A stretch of DNA of 64,000 bases. Origin: Streptomyces sp. NBC_00443 (GTDB taxonomy: Bacteria > Actinomycetota > Actinomycetes > Streptomycetales > Streptomycetaceae). Positions 8,244-19,000 of this stretch are shown piece by piece; positions within the stretch are counted from its first letter, which is position 1; every line of letters begins with the position of its first letter. The notes under the pieces were generated by a model that did no database searches, was not told the DNA's origin, and saw nothing but the letters and a program-made list of their open reading frames with translations. The translations under genes and the position numbers were made by a program. Where the stretch lies: assembly GCF_036014175.1 (NCBI RefSeq), contig NZ_CP107917.1:6014001-6078000 (forward strand). The letters run 5' to 3'.

Positions 8244-9175
8244 GTGCCCGCCGTCCTGAACCGGACCGCTCGTACGACATCCCCTTCCACCGCCCCGACC
8301 CCGAGGACGGCCGCCGCCCTCGGGGTCGCGCTCGCCGCTCTCGCGACGGTCGTCTGGTCCGGCAGCTTCGTCACCTCACGGGCGCTGCACGACAGCGTGC
8401 CGCCGGTGCAGCACGCGTTCTGGCGGTGGCTGGTGGCGTTGGTCGCGGTGGCCCTGTTCGGTGCCCGGCAGGCCTGGCGGCAGCGGGAGCTGATCCGCAG
8501 GCACCTCGGCTTCGTACTCCTCGCCTCGCTGCTCGGCGTAACCACCTACAACACCCTGGTCAACCAGGCCGGATTGACTACCCCCGCCGCCAACATGGGC
8601 ATGATCATGGCCGCTGCGCCGGTGCTGATGGCGGTGTCCGAGCGGGCCGCGGGGGTACGGCTGGGCGCGCGCCGGGTGGTGGGGCTGCTGGTGGCCTGTG
8701 CGGGGGTCGTGCTGCTGATCGGGAGTGGTGCGGGCGGGGCAGGGTTCTCGGCCGGGGACCTGTGGATGGTGGCGGCTGCCTGCTGCTTCGGGTCGTACAG
8801 CGGTCTGTTGCGCCGGCGGCCGGCCGAACTGGGCGGTACGGCCTTCCTGTTCACGACGTTCCTGGTGGGCACGGTCCTGCTGGTGCCCGCGCAGGGGTGA
8901 GCCTGGCGGTGCAGGGCGGGTTCGAGCCCACCGCCGGAACGGTCCTGCCGATCCTCTACGTGGGGGTCGCCTCCTCCGCCGTCGCCTTCTTCGCCTGGAA
9001 CCGGGCGATCGCGCTGGTCGGCCCGAGTCGTGCCGGGGTCGTCTACTACCTCCAGCCGGTGTGCGTGGCCGTGCTGTCCTGGGCGGTCCTCGGCGAGGCG
9101 ACCGGCTGGACGCAGGTGGTGTGCATGGGGCTGATCCTCGGCGGAGTCGTCCTGGGGGCGGCGTCGCGGCGGTGA
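8244..9175 (+). pseudogene. EamA/DMT-superfamily exporter, frameshifted
   Basis: This is a ten-helix drug/metabolite transporter of about 310 residues once the frame is restored. The first EamA repeat runs from ALGVALAALATVVWSGSFV to LVACAGVVLLIGS. The second repeat is broken after LLVPAQG, where TGA 8898-8900 stops the frame. The remaining helices (ILYVGVASSAVAFFAWNRAI, then PVCVAVLSWAVLGEA) are in the frame ending at 9175. One extra G in the G4 run 8894-8897 rejoins them. GTG 8244 follows GAAAGGACC. Its neighbours are the monooxygenase upstream and a LysR gene 14 bases downstream, so it may be under either regulator. Confidence 0.8.
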
Positions 9176-9189
9176 CGTAGGTTGCCGCC

Positions 9190-10091
9190 ATGGTCGACTG
9201 GGACATCCGCAAGCTGCAGATCCTGCGGACGCTGCGGGAGCGGGGCACCGTGACGGCGACGGCCGAGGCGCTGCGGATGACGCCGTCGGCGGTGTCGCAA
9301 CAGCTGACGAATCTCGCCAGGCAGGTCGGGGTGCCGTTGCTGGAGGCGCAGGGGCGGCGGGTGCGGCTGACGGACGCGGCCCGGCTGGTGCTGCGGCACG
9401 CCGAGGCCGTGTTCGAGCAACTGGAGCGGGCCGACGCCGAGTTGGCGGCGTACGTGCACGGTGAGGTCGGGGAGGTGCGGGTGGGCGCCTTCTCCACAGC
9501 TGTGCCGACGCTGGTCGTACCGGCGGTGCGGGCGTTGCGTCAGACGCATCCCGGGGTGAGCGTACGGGTGCGCGAGGCCGAGGCGCAGGAGGCGTACGAG
9601 CTGCTGGCCGGCGGGGAGGTGGACCTCGCCCTGTCGCTCGCGGCGCAGGCGCCGACGGTGGGCGACGTGCGCTTCACCCGGGTGCCGCTGCTCGCCGACC
9701 CGCTGGACGTCGCCCTGCCCCGGGGGCACCGGCTGGCGCGGGCCGAGGAGGTGCGGCTCGCCGATCTCGCCGCGGAGGAGTGGATCTTCGGGGGCAGCGG
9801 GCCGTGGTCGGACATCACGCGCGGGGCGTGCGAGGCGGCCGGGTTCAGCCCCCGACAGGGGCACTCGGCGGCCGGGTGGACGGCGATCCTCGCGATGGTC
9901 GAGGCGGGGATGGGCGTGGCGCTGGTGCCGCGGATGGCGGCGGTGGCCAGGGGCGGGGTCGTGATGCGGGAGGCGGGGGAGCAGCGGCCGGTGCGGCATG
10001 TGGTGGCCGCGGTGCGCAGGGGAGCGAGGCGGGGGCTGCGGTGGGGAGGGTGCTGTCGGCTTTGGAGGCCGTGGCTGCGCGGCTTGGCTGA
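9190..10091 (+). pseudogene. LysR-family transcriptional regulator, frameshifted near the end
   Basis: The N-terminal winged helix is complete (DIRKLQILRTLRERGTVTA, then LRMTPSAVSQQLTNLARQVG, residues 4-60), followed by an effector-binding domain with GEVRVGAFSTAVPTLVVPAV. The frame read as written does not stop at the normal length but runs on through the opposite strand of pepN. Adding one G to the G4 run 10019-10022 gives SEAGAAVGRVLSALEAVAARLG and a stop at 10089-10091, total 300 residues, the family norm. The apparent 796-residue product is therefore not a fusion protein. Confidence 0.82.
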
Positions 10092-10105
10092 GGGCGGGAC
10101 GACCA

Positions 10106-10134
10106 GGGGCGCCCGGTGTTGTACCGGGCGCCCC
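10106..10134. terminator. Bidirectional terminator between lysR and pepN
   Basis: GGGGCGCCCGG (10106-10116) pairs perfectly with CCGGGCGCCCC (10124-10134) around a 7-base loop, and the stem is followed by further C residues. The two flanking genes are convergent. Confidence 0.7.
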
Positions 10135-10158
10135 CCCCGGACGTACGTACGCCGTCGG

Positions 10159-12734
10159 CTACTGCTCCGCCGCCGCGTCCGCGGCCTGCGCCTTCAGCGC
10201 GCGCTCCACACCCGCCCGGGATTCGGAGATCAGGCGTCGCAGGGCCGCGTTCGGCTCGGCCGAGGTCAGCCAGGCGTCCGTCTTGCGGAGGGTGTCCTCG
10301 GAGACCTGGATCGTCGGGTAGAGGCCGATGGCGACCTGCTGGGCGATCTCGTGGGAGCGGGCGTCCCAGATGTCCTTGACCACCTCGAAGAACGTGTCCG
10401 CGTAGGGGGCCAGCAGTTCGCGCTGGTCGGTCTGGACGAAGCCGACGATGACCGCTTCCTGGAGGGCGTTCGGCAGCTTGTCGGAGTCGATGACCGACGA
10501 CCAGGCCTCGGCCTTGGCCTCCGCGGTCGGCCGGGCGGCGCGGGCCGTGGCGGCGTGGCGCTCGCCGGCGGCCGTCCTGTCCCGCTCGTACTCGCCCGCG
10601 ATCTCCGCCTCGTCGAAGCGGCCCACGGCCGCCAGGCGCTGGACGAACGACCAGCGCAGCTCCGTGTCGACGGCCAGCCCCTCGATCGTCTGGGAGCCGT
10701 CGAGCAGGGCCTCCAGCAGGTCGAGCTGCTCAGGCGTACGGGCCGTCGCCGCGAACGCCCGCGCCCACGCCAGCTGGTGGTCGCTGCCCGCCTCGGCGGC
10801 GCGCAGATGGGCCAGCGTGGCGTCCGTCCAGCGGGTCAGCAGGGCCTCGCGGGTGCCCGGGGCGGCGTACAGCTCGATCGCCAGCTTCACCTGGCGCTGC
10901 AGCGACTGCACGACACCGATGTCGGACTCCTTGCCGATGCCCGACAGGACCAGCGAGAGGTAGTCGCGGGTGGCGAGCTCGGCGTCGCGCGTCATGTCCC
11001 AGGACGACGCCCAGCACAGGGCCCGGGGAGCGAGGCGTCGAAGTCGCCGAGGTGGTCCGTCACGAACGCGAGGGACTCCTCGTCCAGGCGGACCTTCGCG
11101 TACGACAGGTCGTCGTCGTTGAGGAGGACCACGTCCGGACGGCGGGTACCCGACAGCTGCGGTACGGCGGTGAGTTCGCCGTCCACGTCCAGTTCGAGGC
11201 GCTCGTCGCGCACCAGCTTGCCGGAGCCGGCGTCCAGGTTGTACAGGCCCACCGCGATGCGGTGCGGGCGCAGCGTCGGCTCACCCTTGGCGCCGGCCGG
11301 CAGCGCCGGGGCCTCCTGGCGGACGGCGAAGGACGTGATCACGCCGTCGGCGTCCGTCTCGATCTCGGGACGCAGGACGTTGATGCCCGCCGTCTGCAGC
11401 CACTGCTTCGACCAGGTCTTCAGGTCGCGGCCGGAGGTCTCCTCCAGGGCGCCCAGCAGGTCGGACAGGCGCGTGTTGCCGAACGCGTGCCGCTTGAAGT
11501 ACGCCTGGACGCCCTTGAAGAACTCGTCCTGGCCGACGTACGCCACGAGCTGCTTGAGGACCGAGGCGCCCTTGGCGTAGGTGATGCCGTCGAAGTTGAC
11601 GAGCACGTCGTCCAGGTCGCGGATCTCCGCCATGATCGGGTGCGTCGACGGCAGCTGGTCCTGGCGGTACGCCCACGTCTTCATCTGGTTCGCGAACGTC
11701 GTCCACGCCTGCGGCCAGCGCGACTCGGGGGCGTGCGCCTGGCAGGCGATGGACGTGTAGGTGGCGAACGACTCGTTCAGCCACAGGTCGTTCCACCACT
11801 CCATGGTGACCAGGTCGCCGAACCACATGTGGGCCAGCTCGTGCAGGATGGTCTCCGCGCGCCCCTCGTACGCCGCGCCCGTCACCTTGGACCGGAAGAC
11901 GTACTGGTCGCGGATGGTCACCGCGCCCGCGTTCTCCATCGCGCCCGCGTTGAACTCCGGCACGAACAGCTGGTCGTACTTCTTGAACGGGTACGCGTAG
12001 TCGAACTTCTCCTGGAACCAGTCGAAGCCCTGCCGGGTCACCTCGAAGATCGCGTCCGAGTCGAGGTACTCGGCGAGCGAGGGCCGGCAGTAGATGCCGA
12101 GCGGGACGGACTGGCCGTCCTTCTCGTAGACGCTGTGCACGGAGTGGTACGGGCCGACGATGAGCGCCGTGATGTACGTCGAGATACGCGGCGTCGGCTC
12201 GAAGGACCAGACGCTGTCCTGGGGCTCCGGGGTGGGCGAGTTGGAGATCACCGTCCAGCCCTCGGGGGCCTTCACGGTGAACTGGAAGGTGGCCTTCAGG
12301 TCGGGCTGCTCGAAGGACGCGAAGACGCGGCGCGCGTCCGGGACCTCGAACTGGGTGTACAGGTACGCCTGCTGGTCGACCGGGTCGACGAACCGGTGCA
12401 GGCCCTCGCCGGTGTTGGTGTACGCGCAGTCGGCGACGACCCGCAGGACGTTGCGGCCCTCCAGCAGGCCGGGCAGCGCGATGCGGGAGTCCTTGAAGAG
12501 CGCGTCCGCGTCGAGTGCGTCGCCGTTGAGGGTCACCTCGTGGACGGCCGGGGCCACGAGGTCGATGAAGGAGTCGGCGCCGTTCTCCGCGACATCGAAG
12601 CGCACCGTGGTCACGGACCTGTAGGTACCGCCCTCCTGCGCGCCGGAGAGGTCGAGATCGATCTCGTACGAGTCAACGGTCAGCAGCTTCGCCCGCTGCT
12701 GCGCCTCTTCGCGAGTCAGGTTTGTGCCAGGCAC
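10159..12734 (-). pseudogene. pepN: Aminopeptidase N (M1 zinc metallopeptidase), frameshifted
   Basis: PepN removes N-terminal residues from peptides in the cytoplasm. Restored length is 858 residues. The N-terminal part holds the exopeptidase motif GAMENAG and the zinc site HELAHMW with the third ligand in NESFA about 19 residues on. The C-terminal ERAP1-like helical domain is in a different frame from 10995 down. Adding one G to the run 11025-11028 (plus strand) joins DASLP to RALCWASSWDMTRDAEL, as in the second M1 gene of this window. GTG 12734 follows GAGGAG and gives VPGTNLTREEAQ, matching the paralogue start. A 600-residue product would lack the C-terminal domain. No signal peptide is present. 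Confidence 0.88.
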
Positions 12735-12846
12735 GCGGTCATCTCCTCGATATGTGTGGGTTCGGTCATCCTTCCATGGGACCTGCACGGAGCGCGATGT
12801 CCGTTTACCGCCGGTGGGCGGGGCGAACGCGCGTGACGCTGGAGGC

Positions 12847-13323
12847 ATGACGACCTATCTCGCACGCCCCATCGGTCCGACGGCCCTGAAGGAGCTTCGC
12901 TCTGCTGACGACGCGGGACGCCGGACGGTTCCCGTGACCGACGAGGAGGGCGGGGCGCCCCTGCGCTGCTGCCTGCGAAAGAGTGCGCCGGGGGAGCGGA
13001 TCGCCCTGGTCTCCTACGCTCCCCTGCGCCGCTGGGCGGCTGAGAACGGCGTCGATCCGGGGGCGTACGACGAGCAGGGGCCCGTCTTCATCCACGCGGA
13101 GGACTGCGAGGGGCCGCAGCAGGACGGCCTGCCCTTCGTGAACGCTCGACGCGTGGTCCGCCGGTACTCGGCCGAGGGGCACATCCTCGGCGGACAGCCG
13201 GCCGAGGGCGCGGACGACACGGGCGGCGCGCTCCACAACGCGTTCGACGACCCGGCCGTGGCGCTCGTCCACGTCCGGGCCGTCGAGTACGGGTGCTTCC
13301 TCTACGAGGTCCGCAGGGCCTAG
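12847..13323 (+). CDS. DUF1203 family protein
   Basis: A 158-residue soluble protein resembling the DUF1203 family: conserved pieces include PLRCCLRKSAPGERIALVSY (about residues 38-57), GPVFIHAEDCEG (about 78) and VHVRAVEYGCFLYEVRR at the end. The family is common in actinobacteria and proteobacteria and has no established function. ATG 12847 is preceded directly by a GGAGG. It is divergent from pepN, with 112 bases between them, and convergent with asd, whose stop is only 10 bases beyond its own. Confidence 0.75.
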   Translation: MTTYLARPIGPTALKELRSADDAGRRTVPVTDEEGGAPLRCCLRKSAPGERIALVSYAPLRRWAAENGVDPGAYDEQGPVFIHAEDCEGPQQDGLPFVNARRVVRRYSAEGHILGGQPAEGADDTGGALHNAFDDPAVALVHVRAVEYGCFLYEVRRA

Positions 13324-13333
13324 GGGGTGTCCG

Positions 13334-14350
13334 CTAGCCCTTCAGCTCCGCCGCCACCAGCTCCGCGATCTGCACCGCGTTCAGCGCGGCGCCCTTGCGG
13401 AGGTTGTCGTTGGAGAGGAAGAGGGCGAGGCCGTGCTCGACCGTCTCGTCGGCACGGATGCGGCCGACGAACGACGGGTCCTGGCCGGCCGCCTGCAGCG
13501 GGTTCGGCACGTCGGACAGGGCCACGCCGGGGGCGCCGGCCAGCAGCTCCTTGGCGCGCTCCACGCTGATCGGGCGGGCGAAGCGGGCGTTGACCTGGAG
13601 GGAGTGGCCGGAGAAGACCGGGACGCGCACGCAGGTGCCGGAGACCTTCAGCTCCGGGACCTCCAGGATCTTGCGGGACTCGTGACGGAGCTTCTGCTCC
13701 TCGTCGGTCTCGTGCAGACCGTCGTCGACGATCGAGCCGGCCATCGGCAGGACGTTGTACGCGATCGGGGCGACGTACTTGTGCGGCTCGGGGAACTCCG
13801 CCGCCGAGCCGTCGTGGGTCAGCTTGGGCGCGTCGTCGCCGACCTTCTTGACCTGCTCGAACAGCTCGTCGACGCCGGCCAGACCCGAACCCGACACCGC
13901 CTGGTACGTGGCCACGACCAGCGCCTCGAGGCCGGCCTCGGCGTGCAGCGGCTTCAGGACCGGCATCGCGGCCATCGTCGTGCAGTTCGGGTTGGCGATG
14001 ATGCCCTTGGGGCGGTCGGTGATCGCGTGCGGGTTCACCTCGGAGACGACCAGCGGGACCTCGGGGTCGCGGCGCCAGGCCGAGGAGTTGTCGATCACGA
14101 CTGCGCCCTGCGAGGCCACCTTCGGGGCGAGAGCCTTCGAGGTCGAGCCGCCCGCCGAGAACAGGACGATGTCCAGGCCGGTGTAGTCGGCCGTCGCCGC
14201 GTCCTCCACGGTCACACCGTCGAGCACCGAGCCGGCCGAGCGGGCCGAGGCGAACAGGCGCAGCTCGGTGACCGGGAAGTCGCGCTCCTTGAGGATGCTG
14301 CGCATGACCGTGCCGACCTGACCGGTGGCTCCGACGATTCCGACCCTCAC
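13334..14350 (-). CDS. asd: Aspartate-semialdehyde dehydrogenase
   Basis: Asd reduces aspartyl phosphate to aspartate semialdehyde with NADPH, feeding lysine, diaminopimelate, threonine and methionine synthesis. The 338-residue protein has the dinucleotide motif GIVGATGQVG at the N-terminus, the catalytic cysteine in NPNCTT (about residue 127), the substrate pocket QAVSGSGLAG and the C-terminal RVPVFSGHS with the active-site His. GTG 14350 is 6 bases after GAAGGAG. An in-frame ATG at 14389 lacks a ribosome site. It stands alone here; no aspartokinase gene is in the window. Confidence 0.93.
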   Translation of the reverse strand: MRVGIVGATGQVGTVMRSILKERDFPVTELRLFASARSAGSVLDGVTVEDAATADYTGLDIVLFSAGGSTSKALAPKVASQGAVVIDNSSAWRRDPEVPLVVSEVNPHAITDRPKGIIANPNCTTMAAMPVLKPLHAEAGLEALVVATYQAVSGSGLAGVDELFEQVKKVGDDAPKLTHDGSAAEFPEPHKYVAPIAYNVLPMAGSIVDDGLHETDEEQKLRHESRKILEVPELKVSGTCVRVPVFSGHSLQVNARFARPISVERAKELLAGAPGVALSDVPNPLQAAGQDPSFVGRIRADETVEHGLALFLSNDNLRKGAALNAVQIAELVAAELKG

Positions 14351-14691
14351 GGCGACTCCTTCTACGTGGCTTGTCTGTGACTGCTGCATGGCCGAGGCGT
14401 TTCCATCATGCGGTCAGCCTCGGTCCGCCTGTCCAATTGTTTGGCATGGATGACCGGCCAATGGGACGCGACGGGCACCGGGTGCGGCACCGGTTCTACG
14501 GCTCACACCCATGCTGAGCTGGAGAAATTCGTCCTACGGCCGCCCCGCGCCGCAAGCTCGCCTGCCCACCGGCGACCGGGCTACGCGGCGGTGTGACGTA
14601 CAACTCCGTCCGGCGCCGAAAAATTGCCGGGCATCCGGCCGAACGTTTTGGCGCACCACGGCGTCACAGTCACCACACGGGGAGGGGAGGG
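14351..14691. other. 341-base divergent regulatory region between asd and a sigma factor gene
   Basis: No convincing gene is seen. The region must hold the asd promoter on the minus strand and the sigma-factor promoter on the plus strand. It is somewhat A+T richer than its surroundings near 14430-14445 and 14620-14650. Short open frames here lack ribosome sites and codon bias. Confidence 0.5.
14641..14665 (+). promoter_or_regulatory. Candidate ECF-type promoter for the sigma-factor operon
   Basis: GAAC at 14641-14644 and CGTC at 14662-14665 are separated by 17 bases, the usual arrangement of ECF-sigma promoters in Streptomyces. They lie 27 bases upstream of the sigma-factor start, suggesting autoregulation. 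The motif is short and could arise by chance. Confidence 0.35.
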
Positions 14692-15240
14692 GTGGCTGTG
14701 CTGCGCAGAAGGGCCCGCCGCGACCAGGGGGGCGGTGCCGTCCGGGACGTACCGGACGATCCGCTGGACGCGGCCCAGGAGCGCCGGGTGCGGGCAGTGC
14801 TCGCCCTCGGCGGAGTGCCGCAGACGGACCTGCCGGACGGGGTGCAGCAGGTCCGTCTGCGGCTGCTGGAGCGGGCCGCCAGTGGCCGCGAGGCGCCGCG
14901 GGACGTGTCGGCGTGGGCGGCGGTCGTCGCATCCAACCTCGCCATGGACTGGCACCGGGCCAAGAAGCGCCAGGAGCGGCTCGGCGAGCGGCTCGCCTCC
15001 TTGCGCCAGCTCGAGCACCCCTCCGGCGAGGACACCAGCCTGCTCTCCCTCGCCGTCGCCCAGGGCCTGGACGAACTGCCCGACACCCAGCGCCAGGTCC
15101 TGGTCCTGCGGTTCTACGGCGACCTTCCGGTCCGCGACATCGCCGAGGAGCTCGGCATCCCGGAGGGCACGGTCAAGAGCAGGCTGCACACGGCGGTACG
15201 GGCTCTGCGCGCCCGCCTGCACGAGGACGAGGTGGTGTGA
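14692..15240 (+). CDS. RNA polymerase sigma-70 family factor (ECF/SigE-like)
   Basis: This 182-residue sigma factor has a region 2 with SAWAAVVASNLAMDWHRAKKRQER (in parts, about residues 65-90) and a region 4 helix-turn-helix with LPDTQRQVLVLRFYGDLPVRD and IAEELGIPEGTVKSRLHTA (about 125-165). The short linker and size fit the ECF group. Several starts are possible. GTG 14692 is preceded by GGGGAGGGGAGG. The gene ends two bases before the GTG of a predicted membrane partner, which suggests a sigma/anti-sigma pair. Confidence 0.82.
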   Translation: MAVLRRRARRDQGGGAVRDVPDDPLDAAQERRVRAVLALGGVPQTDLPDGVQQVRLRLLERAASGREAPRDVSAWAAVVASNLAMDWHRAKKRQERLGERLASLRQLEHPSGEDTSLLSLAVAQGLDELPDTQRQVLVLRFYGDLPVRDIAEELGIPEGTVKSRLHTAVRALRARLHEDEVV

Positions 15241-15241
15241 C

Positions 15242-16018
15242 GTGACCGCCGAGAACGAAGGCCGTACCGGCCGCGACGGCTACGACGACGCCCGCGCCGG
15301 CGTCGACGCGCTGATGGCCGCGATCACCGGAGAGCCGCTCACCGACGAGGCCCGCGCGGACGCCGCCTTCATGGCGGAGCACCGGTCCGCGGCGGCCGAT
15401 GTGGCGCTGCTGCGCGAGCAGTTGGGGATCATCGGACACGCGCTCACCGAGCCGATGCCCGCGTCACCGGCGCCCGAGCCGGACCCGGAACCCGCCCCCG
15501 TACGACAGCCCTCCCGCACCCGGCGCCGCGTGTTCACCGTCGCCCTCGGCAGCCTCGCCGTGGCCGCCGCCGCGTCCGTGCTGGTCGGCATGGGCTGGCT
15601 GCTGACCCAGGCCGGGAGCGGCGACACCGCGAGCTCGGGAGCGGACTCCGGCAGCGCCGCGAAGGACGAGGCCTCCGCTGACGCCGACTCCGCCTTCGGC
15701 AGCCCCCGCTACCTCGCCTGCTCCCGTCTGGTGGCCGAGGGGAGGGCCACCTTCGTCGAACAGCTCGCCGGTACCGGGTCGGTCCGCGTCACCCTGCACA
15801 TGACCCGCTACTACAAGCCGGACAAGGGCGAGCAGGAGCTGGCCTTCGTCGTCGACGAGAACCTCGTCCCCGGCCTGCGCGAGGGCGACCAGGTGCTCAT
15901 CGGCATCCCGCAGGGGGCCCGCCGGCCCGACTTCTGGGCCGTCGGCGAGAAGAACATCGCCCCCGAGCGGGCCTGGATCACCGGCTCGCTGGCCGAGTCG
16001 CGGGGGCTCACCTGCTGA
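15242..16018 (+). CDS. Membrane protein, putative anti-sigma partner of the upstream sigma factor
   Basis: A 258-residue single-span protein: an N-terminal cytoplasmic part of about 95 residues with an acidic Pro-rich stretch (PASPAPEPDPEPAPV), one helix VALGSLAVAAAASVLVGMGW (about 100-122), then an outer domain starting SPRYLACSRL with alternating strands. The N-terminal part lacks the HxxxCxxC zinc motif of ZAS anti-sigma factors. The role rests on its position immediately after a sigma-factor gene and its topology. Confidence 0.65.
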   Translation: MTAENEGRTGRDGYDDARAGVDALMAAITGEPLTDEARADAAFMAEHRSAAADVALLREQLGIIGHALTEPMPASPAPEPDPEPAPVRQPSRTRRRVFTVALGSLAVAAAASVLVGMGWLLTQAGSGDTASSGADSGSAAKDEASADADSAFGSPRYLACSRLVAEGRATFVEQLAGTGSVRVTLHMTRYYKPDKGEQELAFVVDENLVPGLREGDQVLIGIPQGARRPDFWAVGEKNIAPERAWITGSLAESRGLTC

Positions 16019-16025
16019 CGACGAA

Positions 16026-16055
16026 GGGCGGGCGCCCGCAACCGGACGCCCGCCC
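16026..16055. terminator. Terminator between the sigma operon and the subtilase gene
   Basis: GGGCGGGCG (16026-16034) pairs with CGCCCGCCC (16047-16055) across a 12-base loop. The flanking genes are convergent. Confidence 0.6.
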
Positions 16056-16087
16056 TCCCGCCACTACGGCGGAGCCGTACTACGCCA

Positions 16088-19000
16088 CTACGGCGTGACC
16101 TTCTCGATCTTCACGTTGCCCAGGCCCGCGACCGTGCCCCGGGCGTTGAGCAGCTGGACCTGGCCGAAGAACTCACGGCCCTCCGGCGCGGGCGCCAGCG
16201 CGGTGACGCTGCCGGCGACCGTGGCCGTGTCACCCGTGCCGAGCTTCACCGGCGAGGCGTCCACCGTGACGGTGCCGAGCGCGGCGGAGAAGAACACGTC
16301 CAGGTAGTCGTACGCCGTCGAGCCCGCCGGCACCGAGTAGCCGATGACCTCGATGCTGTACTTCCCGGCGGCCGGCTTCGCGATCGACACCGACTCCTCC
16401 GAGTCGCCGTCGGCGGAGCTGCCGACCTCGGTGCCGGCCGCGTCGTAGACGGCCAGGTCGAGGTCCGCGGCCGCGTCGGAGACGTTGCCGATGGAGACGT
16501 CGAGCGACGTGGCGCCCGCGGGCACCTCGACCGTGGTGGTCTGCGTGGCGCCCTCGGCGATGGTCGGACGGGCCGCCTTCGACGAGCCGAGCGGGCCGCC
16601 GGCCAGCTTGCCGTCGATCGCGGCGTACTTGTTGGTCACCTTCCAGGAGGCCGCGGCCGGGGTGCCGACCTTGGCCTCGGGGACGGTCACGGTCTCCGGG
16701 TCGAAGGCCGCGCCGAGGACGGTGACGTCCAGCTTGAACGGGTTGTCGAGCAGCGGCGACGTACGGCGCGACTCGACCTCGATCTCCCAGACACCGGCCT
16801 GCGGGTCGGCGTAGGAACGCACGTCCGGCTTGCAGCCGTTGCCGTCGAGGTAGTTGTTGTAGCAGTACGGGGTGCCGGTGTTGTCGGACGGAACGCCGTA
16901 CGGGTGGATGGCGATGAACCGGGTCTGGCTCTTGTCCTTGAGCCCGCCGATCGCGACCTCCAGCGACTTCGCGCCCTCGGGGACGGTCACGAAGTACGAC
17001 TTGGTGCTGTTGCGCTGCGTCGTACCGGCCGCCGAGTAGGTGTACTCGACCGGCGCCGAGACCACGACCGTGTTGAGGACCTGCTTGTCGATGCCCTCGG
17101 TGCGCGGGTCGTCGACCTCCAGGATCGCGCTCTTGATGCCCGCCGAGGAGGACTTCGCGGCGACCTTGACGGTGACCGGCTTGTTCAGGCCGAGGCTGAC
17201 CTCGTCGGAGCCGACGATCCTGAAGGTGCCCCCGGCGTTGTTCTCGAAGTGCAGCTCGTGCCGGACCGCCTTGTCCGCGCCGGACGTACGGGTGATCGTG
17301 ACGTCGTACGTCTTCTTCTGCCCGGCCTTGAGGCCGCCCTCGCGGTCGTAGACGCCCGTGCCGAAGCCCGGCGTCTTCAGGAACTGGTCGATCGCGGTGT
17401 CGACCGGCGCCTTCACCGTGTACTCGTGGGCGGTCGCGCCGTCACGGATGGAGTTCCAGGCGTCCGGGACGTTGATGAGACCGGCACCCTCCTCGTACGC
17501 CTGCACGCCCTTGATGTGGTCGGCGGTCGAGTTCAGCGCGGTGCGAAGCTTCGCGGGCGTCAGATCGATGCCCTTCTGCTTGGCGGCGCTCAGCAGCAGT
17601 GCGGACGCGCCCGCGGCCTGCGGGGACGCCATCGAGGTGCCCTGGAGCATGCCGTAGCCGGCCGGGAGGGTGTAGCCCGCCTCGGCGACCGGGGCGCCCG
17701 GCAGCCACGTCTGGATGGTGTTGATCGCGGCACCCGGCGCCGACAGCGTCGGGGTGAAGCCGCCGTCCTCACGCGGGCCGCGCGAGGAGAACGGCATCAT
17801 CGCGTACTTCTTCTCCACGACGGAGCCGTAGTTGGCGGCCCAGGTCTCCCTGGAGACGGTCGCGCCGACCGAGATGACCTTGGCGGCAAGCGCCGGGTCA
17901 CCGATGGTGTTCGCGCCGGGGCCGGAGTTGCCGGCCGAGATCACGAGCTGGACGCCGTAGGTGTCGATCAGGCGCGTGTACAGCTCGGCGCGGGCGTTGT
18001 TGCCGTCGTTCAGCGCCGGCAGACCGCCGATGGACATGTTGACGATGTCGACGCCACGGTTGACGACGAGGTCGATCATGCCCTCGGTGAGCGCGACGTT
18101 GGTGCAGCCGCCGCTCCAGGTGCAGGCACGGGAGGCGACGAGCTTGGCGCCGGGGGCCTGGCCGTTCATCTTCCCGCCGAACAGGCCGTTCGCGGCGGTG
18201 ATGCCGGCGACGTGGGTGCCGTGCTCGGACTCGATGACGCCGATGTTGACGAAGTCGCGCTTCTGGCCGACCCAGTCGCCGCCCAGCGGGTCCATCGGCA
18301 CGTCCTTGCGGATCTGCACGACGAACGGCTGCCGCTCGGCTACGTCGGTGGCCGGGTTGTCGGTGCCGAAGTACCCGATCTGGAAGCCGTCCTTGTACGG
18401 TTTCATCGGGGTGTCGTCACCGAAGTCGTTGTTGTTGTTGAGGTCGACCCGGACCGTGCCGTTCGCGGCGTCGTAGAGCACGCCCCACGAGTCGGTCTTG
18501 TCGCCGTCACGGTTGGCGTCGCCCGCCGCGTCGCCGCCGGTGGTGTACGACTCCAGGAACGTGCTGACCTGGTAGGAACCGGCAGGCGCGGTCCAGGTCT
18601 TGCCGCCGTAGCTGAACGTGGGCCCGGAGACGGAGGTCACCATCGGGCGCCAGGTGCGGTCGTTGTCGACGAGCGGGTCGGTGGCGGTGACCCAGTCGAC
18701 GATCTTGCGCTCACCGGTGGTGGTCTTCTGCAGCGCCGGGTGGGCGAGGTCCACACCGCTGTCGAGGATGCCGATGGTGATGCCGCGGCCGTCCGCCTTC
18801 GGGTTCTTCTTCACGAAGTCGACGGAGCCCGTCTCGAAGGACGGGTTGTACGGGTTCTCGGCCGGCGTGCTCTTGGACGGGCCGGAGTACGAGGTCCGGG
18901 CGGCCGTCGACTTCTTCGTGTCGACGGCGGGGTCGTCCAGGGGTATCTCCTCGCGCAGGTCGATGCCGTGCACCGAGGAGAGCTTCGTCGCCGCGGCGAT

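Noticed and set aside
9190..11580. A 796-residue LysR fusion protein
   Set aside because: The extra 490 residues are the opposite strand of pepN. One G in the run 10019-10022 restores a normal 300-residue LysR protein.
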